A DNA stretch of 64,000 bases. Source: Shewanella electrodiphila. Lineage in GTDB: Bacteria > Pseudomonadota > Gammaproteobacteria > Enterobacterales > Shewanellaceae. Shown here in pieces: positions 30,078-42,468 of this stretch. The DNA lies in NCBI RefSeq assembly GCF_023283985.1, contig NZ_JAKIKU010000004.1:450082-514081 (forward strand). The letters run 5' to 3'. A model generated the notes under the pieces. It was not told the origin of the DNA and did no database searches. It saw nothing but the letters and a program-made list of their open reading frames with translations. Numbering within the stretch: position 1 is the first letter of the stretch; each line of letters starts with the position of its first letter. The translations under genes and the position numbers were made by a program.

Positions 30078-31487
30078 TTAATCTTCATCAAATATTTGCG
30101 TTCCTGAGTAATTATCAAAGCGCGAGAACTGGCCTTGGAAGGTCAAAGGCACTCGACCAATCGGGCCGTTACGCTGTTTACCAATAATAATTTCTGCGAC
30201 ACCTTTTTGTTCAGAATCATCGTTATACACTTCATCACGATAAATAAACATGATCAAATCCGCATCTTGCTCAATCGAACCAGATTCACGTAAATCCGAG
30301 TTAACAGGTCGCTTATCAGCACGTTGCTCTAGCGAGCGGTTAAGCTGTGAAAGTGCAATAACTGGAATCTCGAGTTCTTTGGCCAGAGACTTCAGTGAGC
30401 GAGAAATTTCTGCAATTTCTAAGGTACGGTTATCTTTTAATGAAGGCACTTGCATTAACTGCAGGTAATCGATCATGATCATCGATAAACCGCCATACTC
30501 ACGGGCAATCCGTCGAGCACGACTGCGTACTTCTGTTGGGGTTAAACCAGAGCCATCATCAATGTACATCTTGCCTTGCTCAAGCATGATACCCATGGTC
30601 GATGACACACGAGCCCAATCTTCATCATCGAGCTGACCGGTACGAATTTTAGTTTGATCCACTCTGCCTAAAGACGCCAACATACGCATCATAATTTGTT
30701 CTGACGGCATCTCTAAACTGAAAATAAGTACCGGCTTATCCTCATTCATCGCAGCTTGTTCACACAGGTTCATCGCAAAGGTAGTTTTACCCATCGATGG
30801 ACGCGCTGCCACAATGACCAAATCGCCAGACTGAAAACCAGCGGTCATTTTATCTAGGTCACTAAAGCCACTCGAAACCCCAGTTACACCGTTATGTGGG
30901 TTATTGTATAGCTGCTCAATTTTATCGACAGTCTTTTCAAGAATCGATTTAATCCCTTCAGGGCCCTCATTGGCATTCGCTCGCGACTCTGCAATTTTAA
31001 AGACTTTAGTTTCAGCTAAATCGAGTAAGTCACCTGAATTACGTCCTTCTGGGTTATAACCTGCATCGGCAATCTCATGGGCGACACCAATCATGTCACG
31101 CACAACCGCGCGCTCACGTACGATATCGGCATACGATAAAATATTACCTGCACTCGGGGTGTTTTTAGCAATCTCACCTAAATAGGCAAAACCACCGGCA
31201 TCTTCAAGTTGATCTTCAACTTCAAGTCGCTCAGATACCGTAATCAAATCGATAGGTTGGCCGGTTTCAACAAGACGGCTCATCGCCGCATAAATCATTC
31301 GGTGAGAGCGAGAGTAGAAATCATCTGCCACGATAGCCTCTGAGACTCTGTCCCAAGCTTCAGCATCGAGCATCAAGCCACCTAAAACAGACTGTTCAGC
31401 TTCAATAGAGTGAGGCGGTAATTTGAGCGCATCAACTTGTGCATCTCTTAACCTTTCTTTAGCCTTAAAAGGACCTTTTTGTGACAT
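30078..31487 (-). CDS. dnaB: Replicative DNA helicase
   Basis: DnaB is the hexameric 5'-3' helicase at the replication fork. The start is set at 31487 (MSQKGPFKAKERL), where GGGAG lies 6 nt upstream; the open frame reaches further but without a site. The 469-aa protein has the N-terminal domain (HSIEAEQSVLGGLMLD), a linker, then the RecA-like ATPase with Walker A ARPSMGKTTFAM, Walker B MIMIDYLQLMQ and the arginine-finger region SDLRESGSIEQDADLIMFI. It is divergent from the S46 peptidase gene. Confidence 0.97.
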   Translation of the reverse strand: MSQKGPFKAKERLRDAQVDALKLPPHSIEAEQSVLGGLMLDAEAWDRVSEAIVADDFYSRSHRMIYAAMSRLVETGQPIDLITVSERLEVEDQLEDAGGFAYLGEIAKNTPSAGNILSYADIVRERAVVRDMIGVAHEIADAGYNPEGRNSGDLLDLAETKVFKIAESRANANEGPEGIKSILEKTVDKIEQLYNNPHNGVTGVSSGFSDLDKMTAGFQSGDLVIVAARPSMGKTTFAMNLCEQAAMNEDKPVLIFSLEMPSEQIMMRMLASLGRVDQTKIRTGQLDDEDWARVSSTMGIMLEQGKMYIDDGSGLTPTEVRSRARRIAREYGGLSMIMIDYLQLMQVPSLKDNRTLEIAEISRSLKSLAKELEIPVIALSQLNRSLEQRADKRPVNSDLRESGSIEQDADLIMFIYRDEVYNDDSEQKGVAEIIIGKQRNGPIGRVPLTFQGQFSRFDNYSGTQIFDED

Positions 31488-31617
31488 TAAAACTCCCAAT
31501 TCCCAACCTGTTTGTAAAATATGGTATAACACCGAGGTCATGCAAACATGTTGCACCTTAAAATGTGCAACATTACCGCTCATGCGGACTAACAATAATA
31601 ATATTTAAGGAAAGAAC

Positions 31618-33816
31618 ATGCGTATTGCACTCGTTGCAGCCCTTGTGCTGTCTTCCGGGCTAGCCCATGCCGATGAAGGCCAATGGCAACCCTATCAAAT
31701 GCCTTCTATCGCAGATAAATTAGCACAACGTGGCATCGAAATTCCTGCAAAACAACTTGCAGATCTAACCCAATACCCAATGAATGCGGTTGTCGGCCTC
31801 GGCTATTGTACCGCCAGTTTCGTTTCGCCCCAAGGTCTAGTTGTTACCAATCATCATTGTGCCTACCGAGCAATACAATATAACAGTAAAACAGAACATA
31901 ATTACTTGGCCGATGGCTTTCTTGCCAATACTAAAGCAGAAGAACCTTCAGCTGGTCCAAACGAGCGATTATACATTACTGAAGCCGTAACGGATGTCAC
32001 TAAACAAGTAAATGCCGATTTAAGTAATGAGCCGCTTGCGCGATACGAAGATATTCAATCAAACCGCAAAGCACTCATTAAAGAATGTGAAACCGATGAA
32101 AACTACCGCTGTTCGGTTAGTAGTTTCCATAACGGTTTAGAATATTACTTGATTAAGCAGTTAATCATTCGTGATGTACGCCTTGTTTACGCACCACCTG
32201 AAAGTGTTGGCGCATTTGGCGGCGACATCGATAACTACGAATACCCTCGCCACTCTGGTGACTTTACCTTCTTACGTGCTTACGTAGGTAAAGATGGCAA
32301 ACCTGCCGGTTATGCTGAAGATAACGTACCGTTTGAGCCTAAGAGCTTTTTAAAAATTAATGCTGACGGCGTTAAAGCAGGTGACGGAGTCTTTGCTGCT
32401 GGTTACCCAGGTTCTACCAGTCGTTATCGCCTAACCAGTGAACTAGAGTTTGCCAGTGATTGGATGTATCCAACTTACGCCAAGCGCTATCAGCTACAAA
32501 TCGACACCATTAATCAAATGGCGGCAGATAATAATACTATCGCGATAAAATATGCTGGCAGCCTTGCGTCAATGGCTAACCGTATGAAGAAACTTAACGG
32601 CTTGTTAGATGGCTTTAAAGCCACTGATATTGTCGGCATCAAGCAAGATCGTGAGAATGATTTCTTAGCTTGGTTGAAAAAAGACACTCAAGCAAACCAG
32701 AACTTAATCACTGAATTAGAAGCGCTGCTTGCCAAGCAGCAAACTCAAGTTCAAACGGATTACTTTTTCAATAATGCGCAATCAAGTTCGTTATTGTCAG
32801 CAGCGAAAAAACTGTATCGTTTAGCGAAAGAAAAACAGCTCCCTGACGCAAAACGTGAACAAGGCTTTCAAGAGCGAGACATGAAAATGTTCGCCGCTAA
32901 CTTAACACGCTTAGAACGCAGTTTTGATGTATCTGTTGATAAAACGCTATGGCTTCAAGATTTAAATGCATACATGGCACAAAGCCAGCGCGTGGCAATT
33001 TTAGATGATGCACTGAATAAAATCTCTGATGCAGAGGCACTATCAGCGAAGTTAGATGGCTACTACGCTTTAACAGGTCTTACTGATAAAGAGCAACGAC
33101 TTGCTTGGATGGAACAAGATGCACAAGCATTTGAAACCAGCTCTGATCCATTTATCCGTTTAGCTGTTGCACTGCACGACACCAATATGGCGCAAGAGAA
33201 AGCAGAAAACACATTAAAAGGTGAGTTGTCTACTGCACGCCCAGAATATATGGAAGCCATTATTGCTTACTACAAAGCCAATGATTGGCCTGTGTATCCA
33301 GATGCAAACCGAACCTTACGTATCACATACGGCATGGTTGATGGTTACCAATCAAGAGATGCCCTTTACAAGCAGCCGTTTACACGCTTAGAAGGCATTG
33401 TAGGTAAGCACACTGGTGAAGCGCCTTATAACGCGCCGAAGAAGTTATTAGATGCAATCGCAACTAATGACTATGGCAGCCATACTGTTGCGTCTGTCTA
33501 TCAAGATCCTCGCTCATGGATTTGCAGCTTGTTCTCGTGTCTTGATAAACCAGAAGAGTTTAACTCAGTACCGGTTAACTTCTTATCAAGTGTTGATACT
33601 ACTGGCGGCAACTCAGGTTCGCCGGTATTCAACGGTAAAGGTGAGTTAGTTGGTTTGAACTTTGATTCAACTTACGAAGCAATTACTAAAGATTGGTTCT
33701 TCAATCCAACCATTACCCGCGCAGTCCATGTCGACTTCCGCTATATCCTTTGGATGATGGATAAGGTTGATAACGCACACAACTTAATGGATGAGTTAGA
33801 GTTAGTCAGAGACTAA
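31618..33816 (+). CDS. S46 family dipeptidyl-peptidase (DPP7/DPP11 type)
   Basis: A 732-aa secreted serine exopeptidase that removes dipeptides from peptide N-termini. The signal peptide ends SSGLAHA. The catalytic His is His80 in VVTNHHCAYRA, the Asp lies in the FGGDIDNYEYPRHSGDF region, and Ser666 sits in GGNSGSPVFNGKG. The residue that sets S1 specificity in relatives (Arg in DPP11, Gly in DPP7) aligns with Ser684 in LNFDSTYEA, so the specificity is uncertain. AAGGAAAG precedes the ATG. A terminator follows. Confidence 0.93.
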   Translation: MRIALVAALVLSSGLAHADEGQWQPYQMPSIADKLAQRGIEIPAKQLADLTQYPMNAVVGLGYCTASFVSPQGLVVTNHHCAYRAIQYNSKTEHNYLADGFLANTKAEEPSAGPNERLYITEAVTDVTKQVNADLSNEPLARYEDIQSNRKALIKECETDENYRCSVSSFHNGLEYYLIKQLIIRDVRLVYAPPESVGAFGGDIDNYEYPRHSGDFTFLRAYVGKDGKPAGYAEDNVPFEPKSFLKINADGVKAGDGVFAAGYPGSTSRYRLTSELEFASDWMYPTYAKRYQLQIDTINQMAADNNTIAIKYAGSLASMANRMKKLNGLLDGFKATDIVGIKQDRENDFLAWLKKDTQANQNLITELEALLAKQQTQVQTDYFFNNAQSSSLLSAAKKLYRLAKEKQLPDAKREQGFQERDMKMFAANLTRLERSFDVSVDKTLWLQDLNAYMAQSQRVAILDDALNKISDAEALSAKLDGYYALTGLTDKEQRLAWMEQDAQAFETSSDPFIRLAVALHDTNMAQEKAENTLKGELSTARPEYMEAIIAYYKANDWPVYPDANRTLRITYGMVDGYQSRDALYKQPFTRLEGIVGKHTGEAPYNAPKKLLDAIATNDYGSHTVASVYQDPRSWICSLFSCLDKPEEFNSVPVNFLSSVDTTGGNSGSPVFNGKGELVGLNFDSTYEAITKDWFFNPTITRAVHVDFRYILWMMDKVDNAHNLMDELELVRD

Positions 33817-33834
33817 TTCTCTTGTTCATGAAAC

Positions 33835-33864
33835 AAAAGGCACTTTTATCAAAGTGCCTTTTTT
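33835..33864 (+). terminator. S46 peptidase gene terminator
   Basis: AAAAGGCACTTT, loop TATC, AAAGTGCCTTTT, then TT. It lies 18 nt after the stop. Confidence 0.9.
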
Positions 33865-34006
33865 ATGCGTCTTTTTCATGAACTTTTTGCCTGAACTTTT
33901 TGCCAGAGTAAGTCTAGATTACTTTCGTCAAAATTACTTTCATTGCATTATTTCAAGTCAAAGTATGCAGCCCATCTCATTGCAATTTACATATTCCAGG
34001 CATAAA

Positions 34007-34032
34007 AAAACACCGCCAATTGGCGGTGTTTT
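34007..34032 (-). terminator. rplI operon terminator
   Basis: The palindrome AAAACACCGCCA-AT-TGGCGGTGTTTT is followed on the minus strand by a TTT run. It lies about 20 nt after the rplI stop. Confidence 0.88.
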
Positions 34033-34050
34033 CTTTAAAGCAAATTGCTA

Positions 34051-34503
34051 TTAGTCTTCTGCAACAACAGAAACTTTAACAACAGCTTTAACTTCAGTGT
34101 GAAGCTGAACTTCAACTTCGAAGTCACCTAAAGTGCGTAAAGCACCTAAAGGTAGACGTACTTCAGCTTTAGCAAGCTCAACGCCAGCAGCAGTAACTGC
34201 ATCAGCGATGTCGCGAGTACCAACTGAACCGAATAGTTTACCTTCGTCACCAGCTTTAGAAGCGATAACAACTGCTTCTAATGCAGCAAGCTTTTCAGCT
34301 CGTGCAGCACAAACACCTAATTCAGCAGCTAATTTAGCTTCTAATTCAGCGCGACGTGCTTCGAAAACTTTAACGTTTTCGTCATTAGCAACAACAGCTT
34401 TGCCTTGTGGCAAAAGGAAGTTACGTGCGTAACCGGCTTTAACTGAAACTTGGTCACCTAGGTTTCCAAGGTTAGCGATTTTATCAAGCAGAATAACGTT
34501 CAT
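34051..34503 (-). CDS. rplI: 50S ribosomal protein L9
   Basis: L9 is a two-domain 23S rRNA-binding protein at the base of the L1 stalk. The 150-aa product starts [30 protein letters not shown], the invariant L9 N-terminus, has the long connecting helix (about 40-75) and the C-terminal domain with [19 protein letters not shown]. It is the last gene of the rpsF-priB-rpsR-rplI operon. Two alanine-rich stretches in the helix are normal. Confidence 0.98.
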   Translation of the reverse strand: MNVILLDKIANLGNLGDQVSVKAGYARNFLLPQGKAVVANDENVKVFEARRAELEAKLAAELGVCAARAEKLAALEAVVIASKAGDEGKLFGSVGTRDIADAVTAAGVELAKAEVRLPLGALRTLGDFEVEVQLHTEVKAVVKVSVVAED

Positions 34504-34531
34504 TATCTAATTCCTCTGATTAATACTGCGA

Positions 34532-34771
<240 letters not shown>

Positions 34772-35074
34772 CTAAGTTTTCAATTCGACATTTTCGGCGT
34801 GCATAACCAATTTATTTTGGCCATTTCGTCCTTGCTGCATAGAGATAAACCCTTCAACTTGGACCTGCACGCCTGCTTTTAATTCTTCTGTAACGCTATT
34901 AAAACGTTGTCCACTTAATATGACTTGGATGAGGCAATAAACGTTTCTCAACATCTGGCCTTCATACCGCTGCGCTTTGTGCTCTAACGTGATTACCTTA
35001 TGTGGAATCCCGCTTGGGCTATCAAACCGCTTAGAACGAGTTATCGTTCCTGACAATACTAAGTGATTAACCAC
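34772..35074 (-). CDS. priB: Primosomal replication protein N
   Basis: PriB is the OB-fold single-strand DNA-binding protein that joins PriA and DnaT in replication restart. The 100-aa product matches E. coli PriB (104 aa) in MVNHLVLSGTITRSKRFDSPSGIPH and VQVEGFISMQQGRNGQNKLVMHAENVEL. It sits 8 nt after rpsF and 12 nt before rpsR, the conserved operon. Confidence 0.96.
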   Translation of the reverse strand: MVNHLVLSGTITRSKRFDSPSGIPHKVITLEHKAQRYEGQMLRNVYCLIQVILSGQRFNSVTEELKAGVQVQVEGFISMQQGRNGQNKLVMHAENVELKT

Positions 35075-35081
35075 AGATTAA

Positions 35082-35486
35082 TTATTCAGCAGATTCTTCA
35101 GCGCTTGCTTCAACTTCTTTTTCAGCAGCTGGTGCAGCAGTAGGAGCACGACGTGAATCACGCTCATCTTTTGCTTTAGCCATTGGAGAAGCTTCAGTAA
35201 CAGCAGTTTTAGTGCGCATTACCATGTTACGCAGAACAGCGTCATTGAAACGGAAAGCTGTTTCTAACTCTTCGATAGACTCTGCAGTTGCTTCTACGTT
35301 CATAAGAACATAGTGAGCTTTATGTAGGTCTTGAATTGGGTAAGCCAATTGACGACGACCCCAATCTTCTAGACGGCTGATAGTACCGTTAGCATCAGTA
35401 ATTACACTGCTGTAACGCTCGATCATACCTGGGACTTGTTCACTTTGATCTGGGTGAACCATAAATACGATTTCATAATGACGCAT
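35082..35486 (-). CDS. rpsF: 30S ribosomal protein S6
   Basis: S6 pairs with S18 on the small-subunit platform. The 134-aa product starts [19 protein letters not shown] and contains [21 protein letters not shown]. The C-terminal tail after residue 100 is charged and Glu-rich, ending [11 protein letters not shown], as in other gammaproteobacteria where RimK adds glutamates. AAGGAG lies 7 nt before the ATG. It heads the rpsF-priB-rpsR-rplI operon; the leader contains an inverted repeat described separately. Confidence 0.98.
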   Translation of the reverse strand: MRHYEIVFMVHPDQSEQVPGMIERYSSVITDANGTISRLEDWGRRQLAYPIQDLHKAHYVLMNVEATAESIEELETAFRFNDAVLRNMVMRTKTAVTEASPMAKAKDERDSRRAPTAAPAAEKEVEASAEESAE

Positions 35487-35508
35487 TTATTGCTCCTTAC
35501 GGTTAATT

Positions 35509-35524
35509 AGCCTCACGTGTGGCT
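35509..35524 (-). promoter_or_regulatory. Hairpin in the rpsF leader, candidate S6:S18 autoregulation site
   Basis: On the minus strand the leader contains AGCC-ACACGTGA-GGCT, about 23 nt before the ATG, followed by AATTAACCGTAAGGAG with a CCG near the ribosome binding site. The known S6:S18 leader motif is a hairpin with a conserved CCG; I infer the link from this pattern only. Confidence 0.4.
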
Positions 35525-35825
35525 CAGTCAGACCAAGTTGGAGGCAAGGAACGAAATTAAATGACTGATTTGAGCGCGACATAGTACATAAACACAACAG
35601 CAAACTCAAGTAATACTTTGCCATCAAGTCTATTCGTTTAGTCTCTACTAAAAGTGAGACTGTCATTTAACTTAACAACACATAAATACGATATAAAAAT
35701 GAATAACTTAACCCTTCAAGACAGTGTTTAAGTAACGGATTGCTTTGCAGCCTACACGAATACAGGTATTATGACGCTTCATCCGTATTCCAGGCGTTCC
35801 TCATAACAACCCATAGATAAGCGTA
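35525..35825. other. Gap between the rpsF leader and the DUF481 gene
   Basis: No gene is seen in these 301 bases. The stretch must carry the rpsF-operon promoter (minus) and the promoter of the DUF481 gene (plus), but I could not place either firmly. Confidence 0.5.
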
Positions 35826-36569
35826 ATGAATAAAGTCATCATTTTTACTTCTACTTTGCTCGCCTCATCTTCTGCATGGGCATTAGTACCACCAGATTAC
35901 AAAGAGCCACCAAGTGACTTTAACGCTGAAATTGAAGCGGGAATGCAACTAAACACCGGTAACAACCAGTCGCAAAACTTCAATGGCCGTACTTACTTAA
36001 ATTACGACACTGAAAAAGCCCGACAAGAATTAACCTTAAAAGCCTATTATGCAGCTGATGATGAATCGACGACAGCTGAAAAATATGATCTTTACGCGCA
36101 ATCTAGTTATAAACTGGATAGCGGTTATGTATTCGGACGCGGGGAATTCACTTGGGATGATTTTGGTAGTTATACCAAACTGTCAACGATATCTGCTGGT
36201 TACGGTTTCGATATTATTTCCAATTACCAAACCAAACTCAGTTTAGAAGTGGGTCCTGGTTATCGTTATGATTTGCCTAAAGCCACCGATTCCGATTTAA
36301 ATCCAGAAGCCAACCAAGACATCATTTTACGTACTGCAGCAAAGTATTCGGTCAAGCTACAGGAATATACCAGTTTAAATGCCGATCTCACCTCAGAAGT
36401 CGGTGAAGACAACAATACCCTGACTTTAGATTTAAGTTATAAAAATACCTTTTTACAGGATTGGGCATTTAAAATTGGCGTTAATGTTAAGTACACCGCC
36501 GTTGTTCCTGAAGACAGTTTTAAAACCGATACCATTACCACGTTTAACCTGCTTTATACTTTCCAGTAG
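35826..36569 (+). CDS. DUF481 outer-membrane beta-barrel protein (YdiY-like)
   Basis: A 247-aa protein with signal peptide MNKVIIFTSTLLASSSAWA. The body has regular beta strands with aromatic girdles (AEIEAGMQLNTGNNQSQNFNG, YGFDIISNYQTKLSLEVGPGYRYD) and ends NLLYTFQ, matching the DUF481 family that includes E. coli YdiY. It is probably a small outer-membrane barrel of unknown function. A shared terminator follows. It is divergent from the rpsF operon. Confidence 0.85.
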   Translation: MNKVIIFTSTLLASSSAWALVPPDYKEPPSDFNAEIEAGMQLNTGNNQSQNFNGRTYLNYDTEKARQELTLKAYYAADDESTTAEKYDLYAQSSYKLDSGYVFGRGEFTWDDFGSYTKLSTISAGYGFDIISNYQTKLSLEVGPGYRYDLPKATDSDLNPEANQDIILRTAAKYSVKLQEYTSLNADLTSEVGEDNNTLTLDLSYKNTFLQDWAFKIGVNVKYTAVVPEDSFKTDTITTFNLLYTFQ

Positions 36570-36590
36570 CATTCAAATTCAAAGCAAATA

Positions 36591-36614
36591 AAAACGGGCA
36601 TAAGCCCGTTTTTT
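36591..36614. terminator. Bidirectional terminator between DUF481 and rlmB
   Basis: AAAACGGGC, loop ATAA, GCCCGTTTTTT. It serves the DUF481 gene on plus and rlmB on minus. Confidence 0.88.
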
Positions 36615-36640
36615 AATGCTGATAATTTATCTTAGCAAGA

Positions 36641-37381
36641 TTAGCCTTTACGCTGGCGCACCGCTTCAAATAAACAAATACCCGTTGCAACAGATACATT
36701 TAAACTTGAAACACTACCCGCCATTGGGATAGATACGATTGAATCACAGCTTTCACGTGTTAGGCGACGCAAACCTTTATCTTCAGCGCCCATTGCGATA
36801 GCAAGTGGACCTTTTAAGTCGGCTTGGTACAATTCACAATCTGCTTCACCTGCAGCACCAATAATCCACACACCTTTTTGCTGAATATGGCGCATAGTGC
36901 GGGCAAGGTTAGTCACTTGAAACAAAGGAACAGTTTCAGCTGCGCCACATGCCACTTTACTCACGGTTGCAGTCAAACCAACTGAATTATCCTTTGGTAC
37001 AATAATACCTTGAACCCCTGCAGCATCCGCATTTCGCAAACATGCACCAAGGTTATGAGGGTCGGTAACACCATCAAGAATAAGTAGAAATGGCTGCTCT
37101 GTTTTTTCAAGCAAGGCATCTAAATCATTTTCAGTGAGTATTTTGGCTGGTTTCACTCGTGCGACAATACCTTGATGTTGGCTACTTGCTGATTTGTCGT
37201 CAAGTACCTTACGTCCAGAGCGCTGCACAGAAACACCATATTGGTTTGCAGTGTTAATTAATGGCAGTACACGTTCATCTTCGCGTCCCTGTACTACCCA
37301 TAATTCAATCACACGCTCTGGTGCATTTCGTAGCAAAGCTTCAACAGCATGTATGCCAAAAATGATATCTTGTTTTTTCAT
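36641..37381 (-). CDS. rlmB: 23S rRNA (guanosine-2'-O-)-methyltransferase
   Basis: RlmB methylates the 2'-O of G2251 in 23S rRNA with SAM. The 246-aa SpoU-family protein has the N-terminal substrate-binding domain ([17 protein letters not shown]) and the knotted SPOUT domain with [35 protein letters not shown] and [18 protein letters not shown]. coli RlmB is 243 aa. It lies 4 nt after rnr on the same strand, the common arrangement. Confidence 0.97.
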   Translation of the reverse strand: MKKQDIIFGIHAVEALLRNAPERVIELWVVQGREDERVLPLINTANQYGVSVQRSGRKVLDDKSASSQHQGIVARVKPAKILTENDLDALLEKTEQPFLLILDGVTDPHNLGACLRNADAAGVQGIIVPKDNSVGLTATVSKVACGAAETVPLFQVTNLARTMRHIQQKGVWIIGAAGEADCELYQADLKGPLAIAMGAEDKGLRRLTRESCDSIVSIPMAGSVSSLNVSVATGICLFEAVRQRKG

Positions 37382-37385
37382 TTAC

Positions 37386-39866
37386 TTATTTTCTCTTACG
37401 CTTTGCTTTAGATGGTTTTTTTGCAGCTGTTGTAGCTGAACTGTTTACTGGTTTTTTAGATGATTTTCCTGCACTTTTTTTCTTAGCGCTAGATTTAGAA
37501 CGTGGCTTTTTAGTACTTGGACTACGTTTTGCCCCACTTTTCTCATCTTTAGCATCAGAACTATCTTTACCCGCTCCTGACTTGCTTGAACCAGATTTTC
37601 CAGCCCCCGCTTTAGCGCCTTCAAGGTTAGCGCGTTCACGTGCTGTTAACGGTTTACGATTAGCTTTTTTACGGCTTTTCCCATGATCGCCAAGCATGAT
37701 AAGGTCTATTTGACGATCATCCAAGTTAACTGCGGCCACTTTTACATTCACTTCATCGCCCACTTGATATACGTTCTTGGTGTTTTCACCAATCAAACGT
37801 TGACGCATTGGATCAAATTGGTAGTAATCACTGACTAAACTTGAAATATGCACCAAGCCATCGATGTAGAGATCTTTCAGCCTCACAAATAAACCAAAGC
37901 TTGTTACCGATGCGATAACGGCTTCAAAATCATCACCAACATGATCTTGCATGTATTCGCATTTAAGCCAATCAGCTACATCACGCGTCGCTTCATCTGC
38001 ACGGCGTTCAGTCGTTGAACATTCTTCGCCTAACTTATCCAACTCTTCAAGGTCATAATGATAACCCCCTTCAGGAGTCCATTTATCCTTAACATTGCCA
38101 TCTTGTGCAGCTAATAAATAGCGGATCACACGGTGCAACACCAGATCTGGATAGCGTCGAATTGGCGAAGTGAAATGCGAGTATTCGGTTAATGCTAACC
38201 CAAAGTGACCATCATCATCAGGGCTATATACCGCTTGGCGCATTGAACGCAGTAACATGATCTGAATCAGTTCCGCATCCGGTCTACCAGCAATTTTCAG
38301 CATCACATCTTGATAATCAGATGGTGTAGGTTCATCACCACCATTCATTGATAATCCGCGTTCAGCTAAAAACTCTTTAAAGTTTGCTAGCTTAGTTTCA
38401 GATGGCGCTTCATGCACACGATATAGCACTTCACCTTTATGTTTCTTCACAAACTTAGCAGAAGCGACGTTTGCGAGGATCATGCACTCTTCAATAATCT
38501 TATGAGCTTGATTACGTCCACGGGGCACAATCGCTTCAATCTTACGTTGTTCATTAAAGATGAACTGGGTTTCAACGGTTTCAAATGCAATTGCACCGCG
38601 TTCAGCTCTACGCTCGTTCAAAGTTAAATACAGAGACTGTAAACATTGAAGATGCGGGAATAGTGCTTCATGCTCAGGCGCGATTTCGCCGCCTTCGAGC
38701 ATTGCTGCGACTTGGGTATAAGTAAATCTTGCATGTGAATGCATCACTGCAGGATAAAACTTATAGCCAGATAACTTACCCGCCGCTGAAATTGTCATTT
38801 CTGCGACCATACATAAACGGTCAACATGCGGATTAAGCGAACATAAGCCGTTGGAAATTTTCTCTGGCAGCATTGGAATAACTTGCGATGGGAAGTACAC
38901 CGAGTTACCACGGGCACGCGCCTCTTCATCTAATGCAGAATCAGTACGCACATAATGACTCACATCAGCAATCGCTACCCATAAACGCCAGCCACCGCTA
39001 GGTTTTGTCTCAGCATAAACTGCATCATCAAAATCACGGGCATCTTCACCATCAATCGTCACTAAAGGTAAGTGACGTAAATCGACTCGACCTTGCTTAT
39101 CAGACTCTGGCACTTCATCAGGAATGCGCTTGAGCTTTTTCTCAATCACTGATGACCATTTATGGGGTAAATCATAATTGCGCAGTGCAATTTCAATTTC
39201 CATACCGGGGGCCATCGTTTTACCAAGTACTTCTGTGACTTTCGCAGCGGCTTTAACAAAGCGGCCAGGTCTGCGAGTTAACTCAACTACAACCACGTCG
39301 CCTGCGCGAGCGCCATTGCTGTCTTCTTTAGCAATTAAGATTTCTTGGGTAATACGTCTATCATCAGCAATAACAAATGCCATGCCAGCATCAACGTGAT
39401 AGCGACCTACTAATGGTGCTGCCCGTTGCTGAACTAGACGTACAATACGTGCTTCACGACGTCCACGACGATCTGAGCCCGCTTTTTGTGCTAGGACTTT
39501 ATCGCCATGAAAATACATCTGCATATCGCGGTTATTAATAAATAAGTCATCTCCGCCTTCATCAGATTTAAAAAATCCAAATCCATCTCGGTGACCAATC
39601 ACGCTGCCTGAAAGTAAATCCATCTTTTCAGGTAAACCATAGCTATGTCCGCGGGTGTAAACCAGTTGTCCATCACGCTCCATTGCACGCAAACGTCTTC
39701 TTAACGCTTCAAGATGATCTTCATCGACCATGTTTAATGCTGCGGCAATGTGCTCTCTAGTCACAGGTGATTTCTGGGCGCGTAAATACTCTAAGATGTA
39801 TTCACGGCTAGGGATTGGGTTTTCGTACTTGTCTTGCTCTCTCTCAAAATGAGGATCGTTGATCAT
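37386..39866 (-). CDS. rnr: Ribonuclease R
   Basis: RNase R is a processive 3'-5' exoribonuclease that degrades structured RNA and acts with tmRNA. The 826-aa product has an N-terminal HTH, cold-shock domains ([21 protein letters not shown]), the RNB catalytic domain with [13 protein letters not shown] acidic residues and [15 protein letters not shown], then an S1 domain ([20 protein letters not shown]). The last 95 residues form a Lys/Ser/Ala-rich basic tail, longer than in E. coli (813 aa total), typical of RNase R. Confidence 0.97.
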   Translation of the reverse strand: MINDPHFEREQDKYENPIPSREYILEYLRAQKSPVTREHIAAALNMVDEDHLEALRRRLRAMERDGQLVYTRGHSYGLPEKMDLLSGSVIGHRDGFGFFKSDEGGDDLFINNRDMQMYFHGDKVLAQKAGSDRRGRREARIVRLVQQRAAPLVGRYHVDAGMAFVIADDRRITQEILIAKEDSNGARAGDVVVVELTRRPGRFVKAAAKVTEVLGKTMAPGMEIEIALRNYDLPHKWSSVIEKKLKRIPDEVPESDKQGRVDLRHLPLVTIDGEDARDFDDAVYAETKPSGGWRLWVAIADVSHYVRTDSALDEEARARGNSVYFPSQVIPMLPEKISNGLCSLNPHVDRLCMVAEMTISAAGKLSGYKFYPAVMHSHARFTYTQVAAMLEGGEIAPEHEALFPHLQCLQSLYLTLNERRAERGAIAFETVETQFIFNEQRKIEAIVPRGRNQAHKIIEECMILANVASAKFVKKHKGEVLYRVHEAPSETKLANFKEFLAERGLSMNGGDEPTPSDYQDVMLKIAGRPDAELIQIMLLRSMRQAVYSPDDDGHFGLALTEYSHFTSPIRRYPDLVLHRVIRYLLAAQDGNVKDKWTPEGGYHYDLEELDKLGEECSTTERRADEATRDVADWLKCEYMQDHVGDDFEAVIASVTSFGLFVRLKDLYIDGLVHISSLVSDYYQFDPMRQRLIGENTKNVYQVGDEVNVKVAAVNLDDRQIDLIMLGDHGKSRKKANRKPLTARERANLEGAKAGAGKSGSSKSGAGKDSSDAKDEKSGAKRSPSTKKPRSKSSAKKKSAGKSSKKPVNSSATTAAKKPSKAKRKRK

Positions 39867-39908
39867 TCAATTTCCAAATAATTTACTCCAATGTTGGAGT
39901 ATTAGCGT

Positions 39909-40538
39909 TTAGTGCAGCTGCGGCTGCTGTGCTCGCGCGACTATACTCGCGGGCATCTTAGCGGCTAATGTCTGCAATAATGAAGACGCTTTTTTCTGTG
40001 TCGCTTCATCATTAAATACGCTGTTATATAACCAATGGTAACCTAACTTGTAATCTACAGGGCTACCATAACCTTCGCCAAAAAGGCGAACTAACATTAA
40101 TCGTGCTGGCACATCGCCATTCGCAGCAGCAGGCATCACATACTGCACTGCACGATTTTTATCTTTGACTACCATTTTACCGTGATAGTAATACTCGGCC
40201 AGTTTTAGCATCGCCTCTGCGCTACCTTGCTCTGCAGCAATTTGTAATTGTTTCATGCCTCTGGATGCATGCTGCGGCACACAAACACCATGATTAAGCA
40301 TCTCACCCCATAAGAATTGATACATGGGCTGCTTTAGCACTTCGGCTCTCGCTTCGATGTCTTGTACTAGCTGGCAATCATCGGCTTTAACTTGCTGTAA
40401 ATATTGATTCGTTCGGATCAATTTAAGTAATTGCTCATCATTATAAATATCCACTGAAGCCATTTCGGCAACGGTAATATATGGAATAAAACACAACAAC
40501 AATAAACTTAAACGCAGCATAACGATTCTCAATGACAC
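39909..40538 (-). CDS. Sel1-repeat (TPR-like) exported protein
   Basis: A 209-aa protein with signal peptide MSLRIVMLRLSLLLLCFIPYITVA. Two to three Sel1-like repeats are visible: GMKQLQIAAEQGSAEAMLKLAEYYYHGK, RAVQYVMPAAANGDVPARLMLVRLFGEG and the start of a third (YKLGYHWLYNSVF). Such solenoids act in protein-protein contacts in the periplasm. It lies just upstream of rnr on the same strand. The partner is unknown. Confidence 0.78.
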   Translation of the reverse strand: MSLRIVMLRLSLLLLCFIPYITVAEMASVDIYNDEQLLKLIRTNQYLQQVKADDCQLVQDIEARAEVLKQPMYQFLWGEMLNHGVCVPQHASRGMKQLQIAAEQGSAEAMLKLAEYYYHGKMVVKDKNRAVQYVMPAAANGDVPARLMLVRLFGEGYGSPVDYKLGYHWLYNSVFNDEATQKKASSLLQTLAAKMPASIVARAQQPQLH

Positions 40539-40730
40539 TTTAGTTACTCAATGCATCGGCATTATAGCTCAATTCTTGAGTATTAACTGCACAAACCGCA
40601 ATTATTCAACACAATAGAAAACTGAATCGCTTGTATTAGATAGGAGAAAATGACGAAGGTAACTGGAGGATAACAGTGAATGTTCGATGTAAATTTTCAA
40701 TCAATAAAACTAGGTCAACTACACAATAAA

Positions 40731-40752
40731 AAGGCCGCTAATTAGCGGCCTT
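40731..40752 (-). terminator. purA terminator
   Basis: The perfect palindrome AAGGCCGCTA-AT-TAGCGGCCTT is 8 nt after the purA stop, with TTTTATTG following on the minus strand. Confidence 0.88.
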
Positions 40753-40759
40753 CAATGTG

Positions 40760-42314
<1,555 letters not shown>

Positions 42315-42423
42315 TCATCCCACAATTTATTATTAACTCAACAACAGAACAGTGGCAACATCAAACAAATGAAACACCATTATCATTTTGTATCATAGCT
42401 GTATTTGATAAAAAAAAGGCAAT

Positions 42424-42452
42424 AAAAAACCCAGCATATAGCTGGGCTTTTT
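42424..42452 (-). terminator. rpsI terminator
   Basis: The arms CCCAGC and GCTGGG flank ATATA, with A-runs and T-runs on either side, 17 nt after the rpsI stop. Confidence 0.85.
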
Positions 42453-42468
42453 GAATTCCAAAAACGAA

